Origin: Stenotrophomonas bentonitica
GTDB lineage: Bacteria; Pseudomonadota; Gammaproteobacteria; Xanthomonadales; Xanthomonadaceae
Direction of reading: 5' to 3'
NCBI RefSeq assembly: GCF_002887735.1
Contig: NZ_PKQP01000008.1
Location: 62,001 to 126,000 of the forward strand
DNA length: 64,000 bases
This document shows, one piece after another, positions 34,395 to 41,818 of this stretch. The position numbers and the translations under genes are program-made. Each line of letters begins with the position of its first letter. Position 1 is the first letter of the stretch. The notes below the pieces were generated by a model. That model was not told where the DNA came from. It saw only the letters and a program-made list of their open reading frames with translations, and ran no database searches.

Positions 34395-37300
34395 TTACCA
34401 GCCGATGCCTACACCCAGGCCCACGCTCTGCTCACCGCTGTTGGTGAACGCACCATTGAGGCTGAAGGTGGCTGAGCCCTTGTCGTTGAGCACGCGCTGG
34501 TAGCCCACCGCCATGGCGGACTCACCCTCGGCATAGCCCACGCCCGCGCCGAGGCGGTTGTAGGTGGCCAAGCCAGCGGTGTTCATGGCCATGGCCGTCT
34601 GCGCACTGCTCATCGCGGCCATGCGGTTGAAGCGCTTGTCCATCTTGTCCAGGCGGCGTTCGAAGTTGCTGATGGCGCCATCGGTGTACTCGTTGGCGCG
34701 GGCCAGCATCTTCTCCAGTTCAGCGGTATCGACCTGTGGCGTGGGCGACGGCGTGTCGTCCTTCTTCGACTTCGGCTGCGGCGTGGGCGACGCGCCCTCG
34801 CCTGCCGAGGCCACCTGCGGCGAATCGCTGGCCTCCGGCGTTGGCGTGACCTGTTCGGTCGGTGCGGCCGAAGCGGTAGCCACCGCACGCGACTGCGGCT
34901 GGCCATCCACGCGCTGCTCCAGCCCATCCATGCGGCCATTGAGCTGCTGCTGCACGGCGTGCAGCTGGCCACCGTTGACCGCCTCGCGGCTGCCGGCGGC
35001 GATCAGGCCGTTGGCCACGTTGGAGATGACCATGCCGTTGGCGCCGGCCAGGGTGAGCTGGGCAGTGCCGTCGCTGCGGGTGGAGGGGGCTTCCTGGAAG
35101 ACCGAGCGGAGCTGGGTTTCGACGCGATCCATGCGGGAGCCGGTGGTGACTACGGCGGAGTCCAGCGTGGTGAGAGCGTCGTTGACGGTGCTCTGGTGAT
35201 GACCCTGGATGTTGAAGCCGGGGGTGGTGACGTTGCCGTTGGCGTCGATGTTGCCGCCGAGGGCGGACAGGGCGCCGCGGAGCTGGCCGATGGTGGCTGC
35301 GTCGTTGGTGTTGCGGCCGTTGGCTACGTTGACGAGGCGACGCTGGAGAGCCCCTTCTCCGAACGAAACAGTAAGAGCATCTCTGGCGATAGAACCACTA
35401 CCAATGGCAACACTATAGGTGGCACCCGCCTGGACTGAGCTCGCAGCGCCTATTGCAATGCCCTTCTCCGCGTCAACCACCGACCTTACACCCACGGCGA
35501 AGCCATCCTCCGCAGATTCCATGACATGCGCGGCACGACCAAGAGCGACAGAGTTCTTGCCTCCTGCGCGGGAGAAACTGCCCAACGCAGTCGCGCCCTC
35601 GCCAACTCCCACTGCCGAATCACCTAGCGCAACACCCACCAAACCAGCTCGTGCGGAAACTGCCGGACCGGCTGAGCCTACCGACAGGAACCGTTGTGAA
35701 TCCTCCAGATCAGTAAGTCTGCTGTTTGTCGTATACAACTGCCCGCCGTTGACGGCATCACTGCTCGATGCCGAACTGATATCACCATCGGCCAGACCGG
35801 TAATCCGAGCGCCAGCAAAGTCAATCGGACCTTGGCGAGTAAAGCCAGCCAGGCCCTTTCGCTGCTCCTTCATCTGATCGATCTCGCTTCTGTTGTCGGC
35901 GATATCTTGCTTGGCTGCATACAGCTGGCTACCAGTCACCGCATCGCGACTACCAGCGGCAATACGGCCATCGGCAAGATTCGACAGAACCATGCCTTGC
36001 GGACCGGCCAGATTCAGTTGACCAATCCCATCTGCCCGGGTTGAGGGCGACTGCTGGAACGTCGCGCGCAGCTGACCTTCGAGGCCATCTACGCGACTGC
36101 CTGACCTGACCACTGCACCATCGAGTGAGGCCAAAGCATCCCCAACGTTGGTCTGCGTCCCACCTTGGACGTTGTAGATGGGGTTGTTTACACCACCGTA
36201 GCTATCCAGCCCGGCGCCGCCGCCCAAGGCAGAGAGAGACTCAGCCAACTGCACGATAGCGGCAGCATCGTATTCGCCAGTGCCACGGGAAATCCCCGTC
36301 AATCTGCGTTGGACGTTGTCGTTCCCAAACGACACTGTGTCAGGCTGGGACGCAATCGAACCATAGCCAATTGCAACAGCGTTATCAGCCCCAGCTTGGA
36401 CTCGGCTTTCTGCACCCAAAGCCATTCCTTGACTCGCGTTGACAGATGTACCGACTCCCAAAGCAAACCCACCTTCCGCGTCCTGAGCGACGAACGCTGC
36501 GCGGCCGATCGAGATGGAATTCTTCCCGATAGCACGTGCATATGCACCTAGGGCAACTCCGCCCTCACCATCAGGGGTTGCCTCCGCCGAGTCTCCAATG
36601 GCTACTGATCCCATCCCTGCCCTCGACGCCTTCTGATCTCCACCAGCACCGACTGATACGAACTTTCCTGCCACTTCCAGCGCCGCGACCTTCTCATTGG
36701 CCGCAAACAACTGCCCACCATTCACCGCATCCGTACTGGTCGCAGAACTGACATCACCCGCCGCCACACCCGATACGCGGGCGCCCTCCATGTCCACCAG
36801 CTGGCGGTCAGCACTGAACTTAACCACGCCATCCAGATCCGGATCAAAGTTGTCGAAGTCCGCACGCAGCGCATCCAGCTCGAGCCGGTTATCTGCGATA
36901 CGCCCATCCTGGCCCGTCAGCTGCTGCGCATGCCCAGCCAAAGCCTGTCGCTGCGTCTCCACCAAGGCGTTGGTTGCAAACAGCTGCTGTCCGGTCACAG
37001 CATCCGTGCTGCCCGCACCCAGCGTGCCGTTGGCGATGTTGTAGATGCGTCGCTTGCCACCGCTCTTGCTTGCGACATCCACAATCGTGCCGGTGTTCTC
37101 TGCACCCAGGCGAACATTGCCGCTGGCAGACACTTGGCCCACTAGTCCAGACAGCGCATCAGCCTTCAGCACAGCGCCATCGGCTACGCCACGGGCAGCG
37201 TCGGCCGCCGTCTTCGCCGCGATTGCGGCCGTGCGCACACTGGTCACTTCGCTGTTGGTGGCATTGAGCTGCTGCCCAGTCACTGCATCCGTGCTGGACG

Positions 37301-39905
37301 TACTGAGCGCGCCATTGGCCAGATTCTGCAGCTTGCGCTTGACGCCAGTCTTGTTGGCCACGTCGATAACGGTGCCGGTATTGTCTGCGCCCAGACGCAC
37401 GTTGCCGCTCGCCGACACCTGCCCCACCAGACCATCCAGTACCGCCACCCGCGCCTGCGCACCTTCTGCGGTCGCCTTCACCGCAGCCACGCTGGTGTTG
37501 GTGGCATGCAGCTGCTTGCCGGTCACCGCTTCACTGCTGGACGTACTCAAGGCGGCATCGGCCACGTTGACCACTTTGCGCTTCAACGAGCCATTGCCCA
37601 CCGACACCTGATTGGTGGAAGTCGTGGCTGAGCCATTGCCGAGCGCAACCGCGCCCGCATGTGTCGCACTGGCGCGATCACCGAGGGCCAACGCGCTCTG
37701 CGCCGTAGCACTCGCCTGATTACCCAGTGCCGAGGCATACAGGCTGCTGGCAACCGCTCCGCGCCCGACCGCCGTCGCCTGGCTGGCAGAGGCGTTGCTC
37801 TGGAAGCCAAGTGCCGTTGCGTGCGTGCCTTTGCCGGACGCCTCATGACCGACAGCAACGCCCCTATCACCCGTTGCAACAGCATCCAGTCCGAGCGCTA
37901 CCGCACCGTTGCCACTGCGGGTGCCAGCACCGATGGACACACCTCCGTTGCCACTGATCTTGTTACCCGCGTCATCCACCGTCGCGCGAGCGTCTGCGCC
38001 CATGGCGACGCTCTTGCCGTTGTAGGCTTTGGCGTTGTTACCCAGCGCAGTACTGATGCCATAGCTGGCCTGCTCCGCGACAGCTCCCGCGCCCAGTGCC
38101 ACCGCACTGGCATTCAGCCGCGCAGCCGTTGCATCGGCTGCAGCCTGCGCCTTGCTGACATTGGTATTGGTGGCGTTGAGCTGCTTGCCCGTGACCGCCT
38201 CGGTGCTGGTCGTACTCAGCGCCCCATCCTTCAAACCAGAGATACTGCGAACTGCGTTGGACTTGTTGCGCACATCCAGCACGGTGCCGGTGTTCTCGCC
38301 GCCAATACGCACGTTGCCGCTGGCCGAGACCTGGCTGACCAGGCCACTGACCGCATTGGCCTTGGCCAACGCTGTGTTGGCATTGGTATTGGCCGTATTG
38401 GCCGTGGACTGTGCTGCCGCGGCTGTTGCCTTCGCTGCATCGGCAGCGGTCTGGGCCCTGGTCACGTTGGTGTTGGTGGAATTGAGCTGCTTGCCGGTAA
38501 CCGCATCGGTACTGGTACTGGACAGCCTCGCATCGGCCAGATTGACGATCCGGCGCTTGGTGGCCCCGCTACCTACCGAAACCGTATTTGCCTCGGTCGC
38601 AACAGAACCCCGACCCAGTGCAATGGCGCCGGCAGCACTCGTGGATGCGCCGTAGCCAATGGCAATGCTGTCGTGGCTGGCAGTGCTGTTACCGCCGAGG
38701 GCAATGGCGCCGTTGTATCCATCCGCCCCCGCGCGCGAATCGGCGCCGATCGCTATCGCGCCTTCTGAACTGCCGTTGTCGACACGAGAGCCATTACCTA
38801 CTGCCAGACCATTGCGCCCATTCACATAGGCTGAATTTCCATAAGCTGTAGCGCCAATTCCAGTTGCACTCGAACGAGTACCGACTGCGGTTGCGTGAGT
38901 GCTACCCGTCAGCGCTTCGTAGCCAACCGCAATACCATACTCATTTTTGGCCAAGGCAGATTTCCCGAAGGCAGTCGCCCCCTTCCCTGATGCCTGAGCC
39001 CCGCGCCCCATGCTCAGCGCCCCCTCGCCCAAGGCCCGCGCTCCATAGCCCAAGGCAATAGCATCGTTCTCGGCCCTCGACAGACCGCCCAGTGCGATTG
39101 CTCCCGTCCATCCATCCGAGCCCGCAAACGAGCCTCCGCCGATGGCGATACGAGACACGCCAGCGGAACTGTCCACGGTCCTTGCGCTTCGTCCAATTGC
39201 GATGGCGTCATCGCCAATGGCCGTCGCGTGGTTGCCCACCGCGATTGAGTATGCACCGAATGCCTTGGAGACGGCCCCCACCGCGGTCGCGTACTGTGAG
39301 GTTGCCTGGCTGAGGTAGCCAAGCGCGTGTGCGGTCTCGGCTGAGGCAACAGCAGAACTCCCAAGTGCGACCGATGACCGTCCACTGGCGGCAGCCTGAC
39401 CACCAATAGCAACTGCACTCATGGCGGATGCCTTTGAATCCCTGCCCATCGCTATGGCGAAGGACTCGGTTGCCTGGGCGTTGGCACCCGCGGCAATACT
39501 CCAGGACGCACCGGCCAGCGCCCTCCAGCCGAACGCAGCAGAGTAGAAGTCCTCGGACCTTGCCTCCGGACCCACGGCCGAACTGCCATAGCCATTGGCC
39601 TTGGCCTGATGGCCAAGTTCCAACGCAAGTCCGCCTGCACGTGGCGTAGCTGCGAACAACGAGTATGCAGAAGAAGATCCCGCGCGCACCTCCGCGTTCA
39701 GGCACAGCGCCTGCCAGATGGATTCATCGCACTCATCAGCCGCGATGATGCCGCCAGCTTCTGCTGAGGGAACCGCAAGAACAAGCCCAAGCAACACTGC
39801 GCCCGCAACCGTTGACCGCGGTTTTCCTGCCGTCGATGCCAGTTCGCTGGCGACAACCCAGCATTGACGGGTTCGATTCCACACACGTCTGTAGATACGG
39901 TTCAT
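34395..39905 (-). CDS. YadA-like trimeric autotransporter adhesin
   Basis: A 1836-residue type Vc adhesin. The start (AAGGAG before the ATG) gives an extended ESPR signal, MNRIYRRVWNRTRQCWVVAS, cleaved near AEA. Four YadA-type head regions of SVAIG/AxALG repeats lie at about 60-430, 599-762, 1081-1190 and 1403-1500, each ending in a neck (ASSTDAVTGKQL type). Coiled-coil stalks between them include three copies of the VSASGNVR module (near 535, 840 and 940). A Pro/Thr-rich linker at about 1670-1720 precedes the C-terminal YadA anchor barrel ending GLGVGIGW. It binds surfaces or host matrix; the ligand is unknown. Confidence 0.93.
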   Translation of the reverse strand: MNRIYRRVWNRTRQCWVVASELASTAGKPRSTVAGAVLLGLVLAVPSAEAGGIIAADECDESIWQALCLNAEVRAGSSSAYSLFAATPRAGGLALELGHQAKANGYGSSAVGPEARSEDFYSAAFGWRALAGASWSIAAGANAQATESFAIAMGRDSKASAMSAVAIGGQAAASGRSSVALGSSAVASAETAHALGYLSQATSQYATAVGAVSKAFGAYSIAVGNHATAIGDDAIAIGRSARTVDSSAGVSRIAIGGGSFAGSDGWTGAIALGGLSRAENDAIALGYGARALGEGALSMGRGAQASGKGATAFGKSALAKNEYGIAVGYEALTGSTHATAVGTRSSATGIGATAYGNSAYVNGRNGLAVGNGSRVDNGSSEGAIAIGADSRAGADGYNGAIALGGNSTASHDSIAIGYGASTSAAGAIALGRGSVATEANTVSVGSGATKRRIVNLADARLSSTSTDAVTGKQLNSTNTNVTRAQTAADAAKATAAAAQSTANTANTNANTALAKANAVSGLVSQVSASGNVRIGGENTGTVLDVRNKSNAVRSISGLKDGALSTTSTEAVTGKQLNATNTNVSKAQAAADATAARLNASAVALGAGAVAEQASYGISTALGNNAKAYNGKSVAMGADARATVDDAGNKISGNGGVSIGAGTRSGNGAVALGLDAVATGDRGVAVGHEASGKGTHATALGFQSNASASQATAVGRGAVASSLYASALGNQASATAQSALALGDRASATHAGAVALGNGSATTSTNQVSVGNGSLKRKVVNVADAALSTSSSEAVTGKQLHATNTSVAAVKATAEGAQARVAVLDGLVGQVSASGNVRLGADNTGTVIDVANKTGVKRKLQNLANGALSTSSTDAVTGQQLNATNSEVTSVRTAAIAAKTAADAARGVADGAVLKADALSGLVGQVSASGNVRLGAENTGTIVDVASKSGGKRRIYNIANGTLGAGSTDAVTGQQLFATNALVETQRQALAGHAQQLTGQDGRIADNRLELDALRADFDNFDPDLDGVVKFSADRQLVDMEGARVSGVAAGDVSSATSTDAVNGGQLFAANEKVAALEVAGKFVSVGAGGDQKASRAGMGSVAIGDSAEATPDGEGGVALGAYARAIGKNSISIGRAAFVAQDAEGGFALGVGTSVNASQGMALGAESRVQAGADNAVAIGYGSIASQPDTVSFGNDNVQRRLTGISRGTGEYDAAAIVQLAESLSALGGGAGLDSYGGVNNPIYNVQGGTQTNVGDALASLDGAVVRSGSRVDGLEGQLRATFQQSPSTRADGIGQLNLAGPQGMVLSNLADGRIAAGSRDAVTGSQLYAAKQDIADNRSEIDQMKEQRKGLAGFTRQGPIDFAGARITGLADGDISSASSSDAVNGGQLYTTNSRLTDLEDSQRFLSVGSAGPAVSARAGLVGVALGDSAVGVGEGATALGSFSRAGGKNSVALGRAAHVMESAEDGFAVGVRSVVDAEKGIAIGAASSVQAGATYSVAIGSGSIARDALTVSFGEGALQRRLVNVANGRNTNDAATIGQLRGALSALGGNIDANGNVTTPGFNIQGHHQSTVNDALTTLDSAVVTTGSRMDRVETQLRSVFQEAPSTRSDGTAQLTLAGANGMVISNVANGLIAAGSREAVNGGQLHAVQQQLNGRMDGLEQRVDGQPQSRAVATASAAPTEQVTPTPEASDSPQVASAGEGASPTPQPKSKKDDTPSPTPQVDTAELEKMLARANEYTDGAISNFERRLDKMDKRFNRMAAMSSAQTAMAMNTAGLATYNRLGAGVGYAEGESAMAVGYQRVLNDKGSATFSLNGAFTNSGEQSVGLGVGIGW
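37050..38400 (-). repeat. Repeated stalk modules in the autotransporter gene
   Basis: Three copies of a stalk module lie near 37060-37165, 37330-37446 and 38230-38361. Each encodes a QVSASGNVRxGxxNTGT core followed by a VTGxQL neck. The first two cores are 286 bases apart, the third about 910 bases further. Protein identity is high and DNA similarity is substantial, so copy number could vary between strains by recombination. Confidence 0.75.
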
Positions 39906-39938
39906 TGCTTACTCCTTAACAGCCAGTTCAAGTGAAAG

Positions 39939-39959
39939 CCCGCCAGCCCTGCTGGCGGG
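39939..39959 (-). terminator. Hairpin between the fimbrial chaperone and autotransporter genes
   Basis: A perfect 9-bp stem (CCCGCCAGC at 39939-39947, GCTGGCGGG at 39951-39959), followed on the minus strand by CTTTCACTT. It begins 10 bases after the chaperone stop and precedes the autotransporter start. It probably ends or weakens read-through from the fimbrial operon into the autotransporter gene. Confidence 0.55.
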
Positions 39960-39968
39960 GCTGGGGAA

Positions 39969-40676
39969 TCAACCGGCGCTGGGCGCCAGGGTCTGTACGT
40001 GCTCGCGATAGCCATCGCGGGTCAGGCGGTAACGCATCTGCAGCGTGTGTCCCGGCTGCACGGGGAAAGGCAGCTCCAGATCACTGCCGGGATACAGGCT
40101 TCGCGATACGTCGTGCGCGGTGCAGCGCGCGCCATCGCAATCGGCAATGCTGGTGATGCCCACGCGCACCGTGCCGGTGTTGCGCAGGCGATTGCCTTCC
40201 ACCTGCACCGCCATGGCGGGCTGCGCAGGCAGCACATTGACCAACGCCCCCCAGACCAGGCTGACGCCGATGTTGGCCTGCGCACGCTCGCCCTCGACTG
40301 CGTGCTCAATCCCTTCAGGGCCACGCACGCCCTCGAAGTACACCCGGTAGGCAGTTTCCTTCTCGACTGGCTGCAGCGGAATCACCCGGATCAGGCGATT
40401 GCCACCACCGGCCAGCGCGAACTTGCCTGGCGTTACCGCAATGGCGGCATCGCCCGGCTCCACCTCCACTTCCTGCTCGTTTTCCCCGGCGGGATCGACG
40501 ATGCGCTTGATCGATACCTGCACGTACTGTGGCTGGGTGGATTGGGAGTAGATGCGGATCTGCGCACCCTTCTTCGCATCCACCGAGGTGCGCATGGGGT
40601 GCACGGTGAGATTGGCGTAGGCAGGCATCGCCATCAGCAGCGACAAGGGAAGCAGGCAGCGAATGAGAGGCTTCAT
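39969..40676 (-). CDS. CS1-type fimbrial periplasmic chaperone
   Basis: A 235-residue exported chaperone of the alternate chaperone-usher (alpha/CS1) class, like CfaA/CblB. The signal peptide is MKPLIRCLLPLSLLMAMPAYA. The mature protein has two Ig-like domains, with RIYSQSTQPQYVQVSIKRI in domain 1 and a ETAYRVYFEG strand before the linker. The ATG at 40676 with TGGAGC upstream is preferred over one 12 bases earlier. It keeps pilin subunits soluble and primes them for the usher. Here it is the last gene of the operon, after the tip protein. Confidence 0.85.
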   Translation of the reverse strand: MKPLIRCLLPLSLLMAMPAYANLTVHPMRTSVDAKKGAQIRIYSQSTQPQYVQVSIKRIVDPAGENEQEVEVEPGDAAIAVTPGKFALAGGGNRLIRVIPLQPVEKETAYRVYFEGVRGPEGIEHAVEGERAQANIGVSLVWGALVNVLPAQPAMAVQVEGNRLRNTGTVRVGITSIADCDGARCTAHDVSRSLYPGSDLELPFPVQPGHTLQMRYRLTRDGYREHVQTLAPSAG

Positions 40677-40693
40677 CGGGGGCTCCATGGGAA

Positions 40694-41818
40694 TCAGGGC
40701 GTGACAGTGGGAACGCGCAGTTCCACCTTGAGATCGCCGTCGTAATAGCCGGGGCGTTTGCTGCTGACCGGCACGCGGGGGGTGTCCAGCGTCAAAGGCG
40801 TGGGCACGCAGAACACCGGCTGCGTCATGCCGGGCAGCAGCACCAGGCGCAGCTTTGCGGTGTCGATGCCGTGCAGCAGCTGCTCCACGCCGTTGCGCAG
40901 CGGTATGGCGCTGCCGTTGTGATCGAGGGTGACGGTGTAGTCCACGCGCTGCGTGGCGTCGCTGCCGCCGTCGGTATGCCAGACCGAGTAGCCGGAAGGC
41001 CCCGGAGGACGCGGCCCGCTGTCGCGCACGGTGACGCCCAGGTACTGGCTCTGCGAGCCCAGTCCGTCGTACAGGCACATGTCGAGCTGGGTTCGGCCGC
41101 CGACGGTCTGTGCGATCGGGTCGTACTGCAGGTTCAGGCCGACGTGCGGGGTGACCTGGTCGAAGAGCGGGAAGTAGATGGAGACCGCGTTGTAGTCGGT
41201 GATGGTGAAGTCGAAAGTGAATGAGTAATCAGCGAGATGCTGGTGCGGTGGCTTTCTCAAAGCCAAATCAAGTTTTGCTGACCAGTGCCCAGCTACAAGC
41301 TGCTCCAACTGGCCGGAGCTCAACTTCATCTCTACCGCAGTTCCAACTCGATCTACACCTCCGCATGAGCCCGTAACTGACGACCAGATTGGCCTGAAAG
41401 GGCCAGACCAGTAGTCGAAGCTGCATGCACCTGTGGCATCAATGCGCCGAATTGCTGCAGTGACGTCGATATCAACTTCCATGCCACTCCGGCTTTCTGT
41501 AAACCGCAATGGAATGCTGCTATTGCTGCCGACGCCATTCTCGAGAGTGTCACTGGTGGGGCACTTTCCGCGCCTTGAGCTGGAGTTTGAGCTGCAAGTC
41601 ATGAACATACGGCCGTACTCCAACGTTCCCTGCTGCTCGTAGCCGAATACAGTCCTCGGCGCCCACAGCTCGATATCCCCCGGCATCGCAGAGCGATCCC
41701 AGCTCATCACGATGTCGCGATGCTCACTCGTCGGATGCGTCTCCGGCGGCCGCTGCGCCATCGCCCGCGGCGCCAGCACACACAGCACCGCCATTACCCA
41801 CCACACCCGCCGGTTCAC
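40694..41818 (-). CDS. CS1-type fimbrial tip/minor subunit (CfaE/CooD/CblD-like)
   Basis: A 374-residue exported protein expected to cap the fimbria and bind receptors. The GTG at 41818 has GGGAGG six bases upstream and overlaps the usher stop; it gives the signal peptide VNRRVWWVMAVLCVLAPRAMA. Cysteine pairs in the N-terminal half (MFMTCSSN, RGKCPTSD, GACSFD, GSCGG) suggest disulfides in an adhesin domain. The second half resembles the pilin-like domain of CS1 tip proteins (VDYTVTLDHNGSAIPLRNGVEQLLHG). The N-terminal half has visibly lower GC than its surroundings. Confidence 0.78.
   Translation of the reverse strand: MNRRVWWVMAVLCVLAPRAMAQRPPETHPTSEHRDIVMSWDRSAMPGDIELWAPRTVFGYEQQGTLEYGRMFMTCSSNSSSRRGKCPTSDTLENGVGSNSSIPLRFTESRSGMEVDIDVTAAIRRIDATGACSFDYWSGPFRPIWSSVTGSCGGVDRVGTAVEMKLSSGQLEQLVAGHWSAKLDLALRKPPHQHLADYSFTFDFTITDYNAVSIYFPLFDQVTPHVGLNLQYDPIAQTVGGRTQLDMCLYDGLGSQSQYLGVTVRDSGPRPPGPSGYSVWHTDGGSDATQRVDYTVTLDHNGSAIPLRNGVEQLLHGIDTAKLRLVLLPGMTQPVFCVPTPLTLDTPRVPVSSKRPGYYDGDLKVELRVPTVTP

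Noticed and set aside
34900..39900. Repetitive sequence that could be mistaken for CRISPR or satellite DNA
   Set aside because: The repeats are degenerate, in frame and encode YadA head and stalk motifs; there are no constant repeats with unique spacers.
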